A stretch of 64,000 nt of DNA from Acinetobacter sp. BY419 (GCF_019038395.1 NZ_JAGFXZ010000008.1:1-64000), one strand, 5' to 3'; counted from the first letter of the stretch, positions 18,397-27,361 are shown. Numbers and translations are program-made. Notes: generated by a model from the sequence alone, not told the origin.

Positions 18397-18843
18397 TCAG
18401 ACTGATTCAAACAAGATAAAGTCACTTTGCATCTGGTAGCGTTTGCCCGTTTGATCTTCACGAATTTCCAGAACATGCTTTTTCAGATCCACATAGACCA
18501 GGTTTCGCGTGTCGACATTCAGCAGTTCAATCTTTTGCTGTGAGTCATCCTGAAAACGAATCTGCCCGCTAATGGTTTCAACCTGATTATGCCCACTCAA
18601 GCTCTCACGTGATAAAGTAAAAGTCTGATCTTCATGCAAGTTCAAGGCAACGGCCATACCCGGACAATCCTCACAACTTGAAAGACATCCCATACAGGGT
18701 GTCGTGCCCTGATAGCTCCCGACCCAGGCAGGAATCTGAGCTTTAGCCTCAAGCGTAGTGTTTGCAGTCGATTGATTATGATCCTGACAGCCAAACAATG
18801 CACTGCTTGCGACCAGAGGAATCATGAGCACTTTTTTCATCAC
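18397..18843 (-). CDS. NlpE-like (copper homeostasis/adhesion) lipoprotein
   Basis: A 148-residue lipoprotein. The signal peptide ends in the lipobox SALFGC, with Cys near residue 19. The mature part has an NlpE N-terminal domain: VGSYQGTTPC, then MGCLSSCEDCPGM, where the Cys pairs resemble the CXXC redox/metal motif, and LNLHEDQTFTLS. NlpE in E. coli signals surface and envelope stress to Cpx and binds copper. Only the N-terminal NlpE domain is present here. Start could be either of the two adjacent ATG codons. Confidence 0.85.
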   Translation of the reverse strand: MMKKVLMIPLVASSALFGCQDHNQSTANTTLEAKAQIPAWVGSYQGTTPCMGCLSSCEDCPGMAVALNLHEDQTFTLSRESLSGHNQVETISGQIRFQDDSQQKIELLNVDTRNLVYVDLKKHVLEIREDQTGKRYQMQSDFILFESV

Positions 18844-18919
18844 TTCACATCACAGACATAAATTCCGCGACAAAATAGCATATTTTAAGTGCTTTGCTAA
18901 ACTTCCTCACCAATGATAT

Positions 18920-20185
18920 TTAACGCCAGCCTTTACGTCCTGTCAGTACCGCATCAGCACAGCGTAATGTTTCCTGAGTCAAACCCCAAAGTCGATAATC
19001 TCCGGTCAATGAGCCAGTCGGGAAATTATGCGTATAGGCAAAACTCAAATCCCGATCAGGATCACACCAGGCACCAGAACCATTAAAGCCCATATGGCCA
19101 AAGCCTTTCGAAGATTTACCTAAAGTGAGAACACAATGATAGCCTAAACGCCAGTGCATCGGTAAAGGCATGACCCGATCTCGTGTTTTGTATTGCACCT
19201 GACTAAGTCGCTGGAACACCTCAGGCGAAATGAATTGTTGATCTTGCCATTCACCACGACTGGCCAGCATGGCATAAATTTTTGCCAGACTCTCTGCGGT
19301 AAATACTCCATTGGCAGATGGAATAATGGCCTGTAGACCTGCATCACTAAAGAAACTAAAGTTCTTCATACCCTTTGGAATCATAGCATCCTGAAAATCC
19401 TGTGGGCTCTGCCCACTAAAGACCAAGGCTCGCTCCATCAGGTTCGGCTTTCTTGACGCAGTTTTTTTCACAGGCTGTGTTTGAAGGTTGGCTATTTTAG
19501 GCTTTGAAATGGGTAAAGCTACCCGAGCTAACTCATTCGTCGGCACACTAAAATAAGCCCCATTTAACTGTAGTGGCTGTACCAGATATTCCTGCATTAG
19601 TTCACCCAGTTTCTTACCGGTCGCTTTTTCCAATGCACCGCCCACCTGCCAGCCAAAGGTCAGCGGTTGATAAGCTGCATCGGTTGCAACTCGAAAACGT
19701 GGTTCAGCTGCCGCAATCCGGTCTAGCATATGCGACCAGTCAGCCATCTCGGTGGCATCATCAATCATATTACGGATATCAAACAGGCCACTTTGATGAC
19801 TCAGCATATGTGCCAGAGTAATATTTTCTTTACCCTTTTGCGCAAACTCAGGCCAATATTCTGCAACCGGCTGGTCATAATCCAGGAATCCCTGACTCAC
19901 CAGAATGTGCGCTAATGTCGCCAGTACACCTTTGCCTGTGGAATAGCACAGCGACATGGTATCGGGTTGCCAGTTTTCAGTTAAAGACTTTTTACCGGTA
20001 TAAATATCGACGACCTTCTGTCCCTCAAAATATACCACCAGTGCTGCACCACCCTGTTCGGTACGCGCATCCTGCAAACGGCTAAACTGACGGGCAAGAT
20101 CGCTAAAACGTTCATCTACCTTGCCCTGATAATTGTGCTGGTCAGCAAACAGATAGTCTTTAATTGGCTGCATCATTCTATCCAT
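18920..20185 (-). CDS. Serine beta-lactamase-fold esterase (EstB-like)
   Basis: A 421-residue cytoplasmic protein of the class C beta-lactamase-related family (COG1680). CYSTGKGVLATLAH near residue 82 holds the SXXK nucleophile motif, LAHMLSHQSGL is the adjacent family motif, and GFGHMGFNGSGAWCDP near the C-terminus replaces the KTG loop. There is no signal peptide, which argues against a role in antibiotic resistance. Such proteins are usually esterases. AAGGGA lies upstream of the ATG. Confidence 0.86.
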   Translation of the reverse strand: MDRMMQPIKDYLFADQHNYQGKVDERFSDLARQFSRLQDARTEQGGAALVVYFEGQKVVDIYTGKKSLTENWQPDTMSLCYSTGKGVLATLAHILVSQGFLDYDQPVAEYWPEFAQKGKENITLAHMLSHQSGLFDIRNMIDDATEMADWSHMLDRIAAAEPRFRVATDAAYQPLTFGWQVGGALEKATGKKLGELMQEYLVQPLQLNGAYFSVPTNELARVALPISKPKIANLQTQPVKKTASRKPNLMERALVFSGQSPQDFQDAMIPKGMKNFSFFSDAGLQAIIPSANGVFTAESLAKIYAMLASRGEWQDQQFISPEVFQRLSQVQYKTRDRVMPLPMHWRLGYHCVLTLGKSSKGFGHMGFNGSGAWCDPDRDLSFAYTHNFPTGSLTGDYRLWGLTQETLRCADAVLTGRKGWR

Positions 20186-20210
20186 AGAATATTGATCCCT
20201 TAAAATAAAA

Positions 20211-20235
20211 AAACCTAAATCAGATTTAGGTTTTT
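20211..20235. terminator. Terminator after the MaoC-like gene
   Basis: AAACCTAAAT at 20211-20220 pairs with ATTTAGGTTT at 20224-20233 across a three-base loop, with T runs on both strands. It lies downstream of the minus-strand MaoC-like gene and just upstream of the esterase gene. Confidence 0.8.
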
Positions 20236-20244
20236 GATTCAGAT

Positions 20245-21099
20245 TTAAATTGCTTTGATATGTCCGGTTACATGCGGTTTTTGATTTTTACTATTTCGAA
20301 TCAGGAAATCTGTATCATTGGCGGCCTGTGCTGTCAGAAACTCGACTTTCGATGGCAAGTACACCGGCAACTTAAACCAGACATCAGCTTCATAGGCATC
20401 TGGCAATGACAGATTCGCCAGTGCTTTGGCCTTGCTCCACATTCCATGTGCAATTGCCTGTTTAAAGCCAAAGGCTTTCGCTGTAACTGCATGAATATGA
20501 ATCAGGTTAAAATCACCTGAAGTCATGGCATAACGGCGACCCGTATTCTCCGAAATGCTCCATTCATTATTCAGTTGATATTCTGGAACTTTACTTTCTA
20601 CAGGTTTAGCAGCAGCTTTACCATTAGTCTTTTGACGTGACAGATAAGTCGTTAATCCTTCAACCACCACTTCATTACCTACTTTGACTGTAGTAATGAA
20701 ATCAAATTGCACACCTTTATCATGCGGCTGCAATTCGCCAAATTTACATGACAGGGTCAAGGTTTCATTGACGCCCACTTTACGGTATTGCTTGACCTGA
20801 TTACGGATATGCACCAAGCCGAGGATCGGAAATGGAAATGCTTCTGATGTCATCATGTGCATTTGCAGGCTTTGTGAAAGAACCGTCAAATAAATTGCTG
20901 GAATATAACCATTATTTTTAAGACCACAGACTTCATTATAAGCTTTCAGATGTTTCGGATCGACCTTGAATGAATCCACCACATATTCAACTTGCGGTAG
21001 AGTTTTTTCAGCTTTCGGCTTTTTAAAAATCAAGCCCTGAATCACTTTTGGATAGGCTAAATAAGGTTTTGGAAGTTGACTAAAATGGCGCGTATTCAT
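20245..21099 (-). CDS. MaoC-like (R)-3-hydroxyacyl dehydratase
   Basis: A 284-residue double-hotdog protein. The C-terminal half carries the hydratase-2 type motif TSGDFNLIHIHAVTAKAFG near residue 195 followed by AIAHGMW, with the expected Asp and His. The N-terminal half lacks these residues, as in HtdX and other MaoC dehydratases acting in fatty-acid or polyketide-type cycles. It follows the FabG4-like reductase in the same direction across a repeat-bearing 157-base gap and faces the same module as the divergent thiolase. Confidence 0.85.
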   Translation of the reverse strand: MNTRHFSQLPKPYLAYPKVIQGLIFKKPKAEKTLPQVEYVVDSFKVDPKHLKAYNEVCGLKNNGYIPAIYLTVLSQSLQMHMMTSEAFPFPILGLVHIRNQVKQYRKVGVNETLTLSCKFGELQPHDKGVQFDFITTVKVGNEVVVEGLTTYLSRQKTNGKAAAKPVESKVPEYQLNNEWSISENTGRRYAMTSGDFNLIHIHAVTAKAFGFKQAIAHGMWSKAKALANLSLPDAYEADVWFKLPVYLPSKVEFLTAQAANDTDFLIRNSKNQKPHVTGHIKAI

Positions 21100-21141
21100 A
21101 CTGAACCTTTAAAATATTCTTTTCATTTATATATGAGTGGA

Positions 21142-21225
21142 GTTCTCTCTCCCTTTGGGAGAGAGTTAGAGAGAGGGCTAAAAAATGCCCCTAATCTCCC
21201 TCTCCTAAATCCTCTCCCTGAGCTT
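21142..21225. repeat. CTCTCCC/GGGAGAG palindromic intergenic element
   Basis: CTCTCTCCC at 21145-21153 and GGGAGAGAG at 21157-21165 form a perfect 9-bp hairpin with a TTT loop. Further GAGAGAGGG and CTCCCTCTCC blocks follow, giving a dense set of mutually complementary C/T-rich and G/A-rich tracts. This looks like a dispersed intergenic palindrome of the kind that occurs in many copies per genome. It sits between the reductase and the MaoC-like gene, where it could modulate mRNA stability. Confidence 0.6.
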
Positions 21226-21256
21226 TTATTAAACCGCAAGAAAGGACTTGAGTGCT

Positions 21257-22648
21257 TTAAGCCCCTAACAGACTTTGACCACACACACGAACCACATTAC
21301 CATTTAAACCGGTTGAAGCAGTAGAAGCAAACATTGCAATTGTTTCTGCAACATCTACAGGTAGCCCACCCTGACTCATAGAGTTCATACGGCGACCCGC
21401 TTCACGGATTGCAAATGGAATTGCAGCAGTCATCTGTGTTTCGATAAAGCCCGGTGCAACCGCATTAATGGTTATACCATTTTTTAAGGTCGGTGCTGTG
21501 AATTTCACGAGACCAATAACGCCAGCTTTAGAGGCTGCATAGTTGGTTTGACCCAGGTTACCAGCAATCCCTGAAATTGAGGATACACAGATAATACGGC
21601 CATTGGCATTTAGACCATCGTTGGAGATCAAGTAATCATTCACGCGTTCAATTGCAGACAGGTTGATGTTAATCACCAGATCCCATAGTTCAGGCTTCAT
21701 ATTTGCCAGTGTCTTGTCACGGGTAATTCCGGCATTGTGCACAATAATATCTAAACCGCCTTGTGCCGCTGCTGCCGCTTTAATCTGCTCACCCGCATCT
21801 GCTGCAGTGATATCGATTGCCAAGGTAGAACCACCGATTTCCCCAGCGACCCGGTCAAGATCTGCCTGCTGTTGCGGAACATCCAGACAAATCACATGTG
21901 CACCATCACGTGCCAATACATGAGCTATGGCTTCACCAATACCCCGGCTTGCGCCAGTCACGACTGCTGTTTTACCCGCTAGTGGTTTGGTCCAGTCCAC
22001 ATCTACTTTTTCTGCTTGTGAAACACGAATCACCTGACCTGAAACATAAGCCGAACGTGGAGAAATTGCGAAACGCAGCACAGACTCAAGATTTGCCCCA
22101 GCGCCGGCATCTACATAAATCAGATTTGCCGCAATCCCTTTTTTGAACTCTTTGGCGATCGATTTTACAAAACCTTCGAGTGCACGTTGAGCAATCGCCT
22201 GGCTCACCGATTTTGCTGTTTCAGGTGTTGTACCGACAATCACGACGCGACCAGAACTCTGGATCTGACGTGCAATCGGGTTAAAGAAATCATAAAGTGA
22301 TTTTAACTGTTCTGAATTTTCGATCCCTGAAGCATCAAAAATCACTACTTTAAACTTGGACTCTTTATCGCCCGGGTTAAACGCACCCAGATTCAGCCCA
22401 GACTTTGCAGCAGCCTGTTGCAGTTCAGCATTGTTCCCTGCATAGCTATTGGCATGGATATTTGCCAGAACCTGGGCAATGTCACCCGTCAATGGACTTG
22501 CTGGTGCTGCGCCCAATAATACTGCGCCTTTTACTACAGGCGTAGCAGACTCAAAACGGTCTAAAGAAATTGGGGATGGCAGACCCAGATTTTTAATGAC
22601 AAATTTACCAATAGGAGATTTTGCAAAAGTTTGGTACTGATCAGTCAT
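21257..22648 (-). CDS. High-molecular-weight 3-oxoacyl-ACP/CoA reductase, FabG4-like
   Basis: A 463-residue short-chain dehydrogenase. The N-terminal 210 residues are a degenerate Rossmann-like domain. The C-terminal catalytic domain begins at TAVVTGASRGIGEAIAHVLA, with CVSSISG for Ser and NYAASKAGV for the Tyr-Lys pair. This two-domain architecture defines FabG4-type reductases, which prefer acyl-CoA and NADH in characterised cases. It is the first gene of the minus-strand arm. The thiolase gene diverges from it, so the three genes could catalyse reversible chain extension or breakdown. Confidence 0.9.
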   Translation of the reverse strand: MTDQYQTFAKSPIGKFVIKNLGLPSPISLDRFESATPVVKGAVLLGAAPASPLTGDIAQVLANIHANSYAGNNAELQQAAAKSGLNLGAFNPGDKESKFKVVIFDASGIENSEQLKSLYDFFNPIARQIQSSGRVVIVGTTPETAKSVSQAIAQRALEGFVKSIAKEFKKGIAANLIYVDAGAGANLESVLRFAISPRSAYVSGQVIRVSQAEKVDVDWTKPLAGKTAVVTGASRGIGEAIAHVLARDGAHVICLDVPQQQADLDRVAGEIGGSTLAIDITAADAGEQIKAAAAAQGGLDIIVHNAGITRDKTLANMKPELWDLVININLSAIERVNDYLISNDGLNANGRIICVSSISGIAGNLGQTNYAASKAGVIGLVKFTAPTLKNGITINAVAPGFIETQMTAAIPFAIREAGRRMNSMSQGGLPVDVAETIAMFASTASTGLNGNVVRVCGQSLLGA

Positions 22649-22888
22649 GTTTATTATCTCTCATACAAATTAATTTTTGGTTGATCCAAAGTTATTCTTA
22701 AACTTCAATATGATGCCAGACACATATATTTCAACAGATCTACCAGATTCTGCCTAATCATACTTGAGATAATAGGCAGATGACTTGACCTGAGCGCAGT
22801 CTGTAATGTCATTGTAGTCAATACAGCCTATAGTCTTCTATGCTAATGTAAGCGCCAAGAAGATGATCTATTTGCCTAGTAAAGCCTT

Positions 22889-24406
22889 ATGAGCAAAACA
22901 ACTCAAGAAAATCCAGCAGTCGAGAACTCTGCGACAGAAACTGTGTTAAAACCATCAACGCGCGCTAAGCGTAGCACTAAAAATACTGATACAGCCACTA
23001 GGACAGAAAAAAGTCCGACTAAAACCACGCGTACACGCAGCACACCTGCTCGTGTCAAAAGTGCGACTTCATCCGAAAAAGATTCAATTTCCACAAAACA
23101 GACTTCTGCCCTACAGGAACCAAACATGAGCCAAAATACAGTTCGCCGCGTTGCGATTATTGGTGGTAACCGCATTCCATTTGCACGTTCGAATGGTGCT
23201 TACTTTACGGCATCCAATACTGACATGTTCACAGCAACCCTGAACGGCCTGATTGAACGCTTTAATCTTCAAGGTCAACGCTTAGGTGAAGTGGTCGCCG
23301 GTGCAGTACTGAAACACAGCCGTGACTTCAATATGACCCGTGAATGTGTACTAAATACTGCCCTTGCACCGGAAACTCCTGCTTATGACATCCAGCAAGC
23401 ATGTGGTACCGGTTTGCAGGCTGCATTCCTGGTTACCAACAAGATTGCTTTAGGTCAAATCGAAGTGGGAATTGCAGGTGGGGTCGATACAACTTCTGAT
23501 GCGCCGATTGCATTTGGTGACGGCTTACGTAAGGCATTGCTTGAGCTGAACATTGCTAAAACTGCAAAAGACCGTCTGAAAGCACTCACCAAGATCAATG
23601 TGAAAGACCTGATGGATGCCCCGAAAAATGGCGAGCCACGCACAGGTCTGTCTATGGGTGATCATCAGGCGATTACTACACTGGAATGGGGTATTTCCCG
23701 TGAAGCGCAAGATGAGCTAGCAGCATCGTCACACCAGAAAATGGCAGCAGCTTATGAAGAAGGCTTCTTTGATGATCTGATGACACCATTCCTGGGTCTT
23801 GAACGTGACAATAACTTGCGTCCAGATTCTTCAGTTGAAAAACTGGCAAAATTAAAACCTGCCTTTGGTAAGGGCGATGCTCGTACCATGACTGCAGGTA
23901 ACTCTACTCCGCTGACTGATGGTGCTTCTTGTGTGCTATTGGCTTCTGAAGAATGGGCCAAGGCAAATGGTCATGAAGTGCTGGCTTATCTGACCTTTCA
24001 GGAAACTGCTGCTGTTGATTTTGTCGAGAAGAAAGAAGGCCTGTTGATGGCACCAGCTTATGCTGTACCACGCATGCTGGAACGTGCAGGTCTTAAACTG
24101 CAAGACTTTGACTATTATGAAATCCATGAAGCCTTTGCATCTCAAGTGCTGTGTACTTTGAAAGCTTGGGAAGATCCGAAATTCTGTAAAGAGCGTTTAG
24201 GTCTGGATGCACCACTTGGTTCAATTGACCGTGCAAAACTGAACGTGAAAGGTTCATCACTTGCTGCTGGTCACCCGTTTGCAGCGACTGGCGGTCGTAT
24301 TATTGCAACTGCAGCAAAACTGATTAATCAGAAAGGTTCAGGTCGCGTATTAGTGTCGATCTGTGCTGCTGGTGGTCAAGGCGTAACTGCAATTATTGAA
24401 AAATAA
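22889..24406 (+). CDS. Acetyl-CoA acetyltransferase (thiolase), FadI-like, with N-terminal extension
   Basis: A 505-residue thiolase. The core runs from about residue 84 and has IQQACGTGLQAAFLV (nucleophilic Cys), EIHEAFASQV (His) and CAAGGQG (second Cys), plus AAGHPFAATGGR. The first 79 residues are Thr/Ser/Lys/Arg-rich low complexity, probably disordered. An internal ATG at 23126 has AGGAA five to six bases upstream and would give a 426-residue enzyme of normal family length, whereas the ATG at 22889 has only a weak ribosome site. Either or both starts may be used. A terminator follows at 24424. Confidence 0.92.
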   Translation: MSKTTQENPAVENSATETVLKPSTRAKRSTKNTDTATRTEKSPTKTTRTRSTPARVKSATSSEKDSISTKQTSALQEPNMSQNTVRRVAIIGGNRIPFARSNGAYFTASNTDMFTATLNGLIERFNLQGQRLGEVVAGAVLKHSRDFNMTRECVLNTALAPETPAYDIQQACGTGLQAAFLVTNKIALGQIEVGIAGGVDTTSDAPIAFGDGLRKALLELNIAKTAKDRLKALTKINVKDLMDAPKNGEPRTGLSMGDHQAITTLEWGISREAQDELAASSHQKMAAAYEEGFFDDLMTPFLGLERDNNLRPDSSVEKLAKLKPAFGKGDARTMTAGNSTPLTDGASCVLLASEEWAKANGHEVLAYLTFQETAAVDFVEKKEGLLMAPAYAVPRMLERAGLKLQDFDYYEIHEAFASQVLCTLKAWEDPKFCKERLGLDAPLGSIDRAKLNVKGSSLAAGHPFAATGGRIIATAAKLINQKGSGRVLVSICAAGGQGVTAIIEK

Positions 24407-24423
24407 TAGTTTAGTCTAAGCAT

Positions 24424-24453
24424 AAAAAAGCACCTCATATTGAGGTGCTTTTT
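24424..24453. terminator. Bidirectional terminator
   Basis: AAAAAAGCACCTCA pairs perfectly with TGAGGTGCTTTTTT across a three-base loop. It lies between the convergent thiolase and zincin-lipoprotein genes and has T runs both ways. Confidence 0.92.
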
Positions 24454-24465
24454 TATTTATCCTAT

Positions 24466-26649
24466 TTAGTTTGGTTGGATCGGATTATTTTTAAAGTACT
24501 CATCCACCTTGTTCCAAGGTGCAGTAGACGCTACGCCTCGCGCGATATTCTGGTTAACACCCTGACACAACTGAACGTCTGGTGTTAAGTGAAACGCATT
24601 GACGTTTGGATCCATATACGGTAACGAGCCTGGACGGCGCTGGAAATAGAAATTCAGCCAGTCTACCATTGGTTCAAAGCCATAATTCGACATGGCCCAT
24701 GCGCTATTATGGCCTCCCCAATGATGTCCGAATTCATGCGCAATAATACGATAGCCAGATAATCTGTAGTGGCCATAGAAGATCCAGGTATCTACTCCCA
24801 GTACCGCTCCGCCTCCCAGACCGCCGCCCATATTGGTAATACCAAGATTAATTTCATTGCGGTTAAGAATTTCCCGATAGACCCGGACATAATCTTCCGG
24901 CTGATAAAAACCATTTGGTCCTTCTATCTGACCGGCATTGCCAAAAAAGTCGTGTCCCATGACCTGCTTATGATTAAACCACAAGCGTTCAAATTCTGGA
25001 GTGCTGAGCATATAGGCCAGATTGGTCATCATCATGACCCATTCCCGGGCATAGACCGGCGTAATACGACACCATTTATTCGGTTCATCGTAGGTGCCGA
25101 AATAAATTTTCCATTTGGCTTTAATCTGGTTCAGCTTTTTGACGTGCTCATCAGTTTCAGAACTCATTTTCAGATCAAAAATACTGCTTGGATTTTGTTT
25201 GGTCTGGTTCAGGCCTGCCAGCTGGATCGATCCCGTACCATCTACCAAAGGAAAGCGGGATTGATCGGTCAGCTTGAAATCAAAGCTTGCGTTCGAAAAT
25301 GGCGTCAACTGATCCAGCTCTGCCAGAATCACCCAGTCTTCCGAGTTTTTAATTTTGGCACGAATCTGCAAATCACGCACGGGTACGGCGCTGTAACTTT
25401 GCAACTGCAGGCGATTACCATTCAGTGTTGCCGATAAAATCTGGTCCATATAGACATGGCGCTGACTGCTATTGGTCAAGGTTTCCCACGGCTCCCCATC
25501 TTGCAAGACACGGCTTCTCTCGCGTGCCTTAGATTCGGTTAATATCACAGGCTGGCCTAGCTGGGTGGATTTATTTTGCTGCAAGGTCAGCATCGGCAGA
25601 ATATGAATTTTCTGATTGGCCATATGTAGCAGATTCTGACCATAGATATACAGATCGCTGGCCTTGTCCAACTGGCTAGCCTGCTTCTGACCCGTTACAG
25701 TATAATCGCGGAAGGTATCAACACTCTCTCTGGGTAAGATTTTATTTAAGTTGAAAGATTTTTCCTTATAACTTTCCACCTTTCCATCATTTCGTGAAAC
25801 ATAAACCAAGCCATCGTCATGGCGATGGATCACACTCGATAAATTCGTTTCTGTTAAAACAGCCGCGATATTATTATCATTTTCTTTAATCTGATTGATA
25901 TCGTGAATATAGGTCGTGCCATTCGGCAAGCTGGTATACAGATAACTCCCCATGACTTGCATACGGGCATTACAGTTACGTGCACAGCCCGGCAAGCTGA
26001 GCCGTGCAAACTTTCTGGCTTTTAAATGGTTTTGCGCCGTCACATCACTTTGACGCCAGACATTGATCCGACCTTCGATGTCAGGTACATAAACATAGCG
26101 GTCGTCAGCAGTCACTGCATTACTATGTACCAGCGCATAATTAAGTGCATCTCCCCACCATACTCCTGTACCGAGTGCCATAATGAAGCTCGGCTGTTCG
26201 CTGCTAATATCTAGAATATCAATTCGGTTTGAACCATAGTTAGCCACATACAAACGCCCTGCATGAATTTCCAGATCGTTAAGACTGTCCCATGTCTTGG
26301 CCAGACCCGCAATTTTCACGGGATCTATAGAACTTAAAGGACGTTTTTGTTTTAAGTCATACCGTAAAATATTCGATTCGGCCTGACTATTGGCAATATA
26401 AAGGACATCACCATCCACCACCATGGCAGTGGGATTCCAAGTTTGCAGACCAAAATTCCCTGCTGTTAATTCCGAGCCTGCATCCAGCACCCTAAATTCC
26501 GAAATTTTGCTTAATTGCTCATCCGTACCTGGTACTATCTCCGGCTCCTGGACCGGCTGCTGCGGTGCATGACTATCATTCCCTCCCCCCCCACAGCCAG
26601 ACATCATTAGCACTATACATACTGACAAGACAGCGTGTCTAAATAACAT
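24466..26649 (-). CDS. Large lipoprotein with propeller-like N-terminal half and HExxH metalloprotease motif
   Basis: A 727-residue predicted lipoprotein. The signal peptide ends in LMMSGC near residue 19, followed by GGGG and a Pro/Gln-rich linker. Residues from about 50 to 380 contain repeated strands such as DGDVLYIAN, GRLYVANYGSNRIDILD and DRYVYVPDIEGRINVW, spaced like blades of an NHL or WD-type propeller. Near residue 650, IIAHEFGHHWGGHNSAW has the zinc-binding HEXXH, with a further His at the tenth position. I do not recognise a named family. A secreted or surface zinc protease is the best inference. The gene is isolated between two terminators. Confidence 0.78.
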   Translation of the reverse strand: MLFRHAVLSVCIVLMMSGCGGGGNDSHAPQQPVQEPEIVPGTDEQLSKISEFRVLDAGSELTAGNFGLQTWNPTAMVVDGDVLYIANSQAESNILRYDLKQKRPLSSIDPVKIAGLAKTWDSLNDLEIHAGRLYVANYGSNRIDILDISSEQPSFIMALGTGVWWGDALNYALVHSNAVTADDRYVYVPDIEGRINVWRQSDVTAQNHLKARKFARLSLPGCARNCNARMQVMGSYLYTSLPNGTTYIHDINQIKENDNNIAAVLTETNLSSVIHRHDDGLVYVSRNDGKVESYKEKSFNLNKILPRESVDTFRDYTVTGQKQASQLDKASDLYIYGQNLLHMANQKIHILPMLTLQQNKSTQLGQPVILTESKARERSRVLQDGEPWETLTNSSQRHVYMDQILSATLNGNRLQLQSYSAVPVRDLQIRAKIKNSEDWVILAELDQLTPFSNASFDFKLTDQSRFPLVDGTGSIQLAGLNQTKQNPSSIFDLKMSSETDEHVKKLNQIKAKWKIYFGTYDEPNKWCRITPVYAREWVMMMTNLAYMLSTPEFERLWFNHKQVMGHDFFGNAGQIEGPNGFYQPEDYVRVYREILNRNEINLGITNMGGGLGGGAVLGVDTWIFYGHYRLSGYRIIAHEFGHHWGGHNSAWAMSNYGFEPMVDWLNFYFQRRPGSLPYMDPNVNAFHLTPDVQLCQGVNQNIARGVASTAPWNKVDEYFKNNPIQPN

Positions 26650-26731
26650 TAAATCCCCCCATAAATTTAAAAGTTAAATTAAAAAATCAAAGTCTTATAG
26701 CTTAATTTCCAGTCTGGTTCGAGCATAAAAA

Positions 26732-26755
26732 ATGAGGACCTGATCAAGTCCTCAT
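26732..26755 (-). terminator. Terminator of aceI
   Basis: ATGAGGAC at 26732-26739 pairs perfectly with GTCCTCAT at 26748-26755. A T-rich run follows on the minus strand only, so it serves aceI, about 70 bases downstream of its stop. Confidence 0.7.
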
Positions 26756-26825
26756 CGCTGAACCTTTCTCCTTTCGCATTCTGGCCAAGAGAGTCTGAAC
26801 TGTGTGGTATTTTTTCTGACTTATT

Positions 26826-27263
26826 TTATGATGAGATTTTCCGATAATCCGGTTGTAGCCCCAGCTTGGCTTCAATATGGTCATAAGCCCACTGGAAAAT
26901 AAAGGTGTACACCAGAATACAGAGCGTTAAAACCAAATCCAGCAAAAACGCCTGAGCCAGACTCATGTGTAAGGCATAAGCCACCATGGGAATGGTCGCC
27001 AGCATCAAACCACCTTCAAAGCCAATAGCATGGGCAATCCGTACTTTAACGGTTCTTTTCAAGCCATGTCTGGCTTCAAATTTTTCGAAGTAATGGTTAA
27101 AGAGCATATTCCAGATCACGGATGTGATGGCCATAGCAATGCCGAGCACACCCGTAATCTGCATCGGTAGATTAAAAATAAAACTCAAAGCTATCGCAAT
27201 AATCACCAACAGGATGACTTCATAGCTTAGCGCATGTATCAGCCTTCTTTTGGAAATCAACAT
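26826..27263 (-). CDS. aceI: AceI-type PACE efflux pump (chlorhexidine)
   Basis: A 145-residue inner-membrane proton-coupled exporter with four membrane helices made of two tandem bacterial-transmembrane-pair repeats. It begins MLISKRRLIHALSYE, so Glu15, essential for chlorhexidine transport in A. baumannii AceI, is present. FNHYFEKFEARHGLKRT, HAIGFEGGLMLATIPM and FIFQWAYDHIE match AceI closely by eye. The divergent gene is AceR, its activator, which supports true orthology. Expression is expected to be induced by chlorhexidine or polyamines through AceR. Confidence 0.95.
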   Translation of the reverse strand: MLISKRRLIHALSYEVILLVIIAIALSFIFNLPMQITGVLGIAMAITSVIWNMLFNHYFEKFEARHGLKRTVKVRIAHAIGFEGGLMLATIPMVAYALHMSLAQAFLLDLVLTLCILVYTFIFQWAYDHIEAKLGLQPDYRKISS

Positions 27264-27287
27264 ATCGAATCAGCACAATTTATCAGG

Positions 27288-27316
27288 AGATTTAGGGAGT
27301 TTATTTCTTTAAATCT
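27288..27316. promoter_or_regulatory. Candidate AceR operator in the aceI-aceR intergenic region
   Basis: AGATTTA at 27288-27294 and TAAATCT at 27310-27316 form a perfect 7-bp inverted repeat with a 15-base spacer. A second dyad, ATTC-N6-GAAT, lies at 27321-27334. LysR regulators usually bind such dyads between divergent genes. AceR is known to act on this intergenic region in A. baumannii, but the exact site here is inferred. Confidence 0.5.
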
Positions 27317-27361
27317 GATTATTCGAGTTAGAATCTATCAACAAAAATGAAAGATAAAGTT

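Noticed and set aside
18920-20185. Antibiotic-resistance beta-lactamase
   Set aside because: The fold is related, but there is no signal peptide and the KTG loop is replaced. A cytoplasmic esterase is more likely.
24769-25437. 222-codon open frame on the plus strand
   Set aside because: It is antisense to the zincin lipoprotein gene, has no family features and no ribosome site. The lipoprotein frame has a lipobox and conserved motifs.
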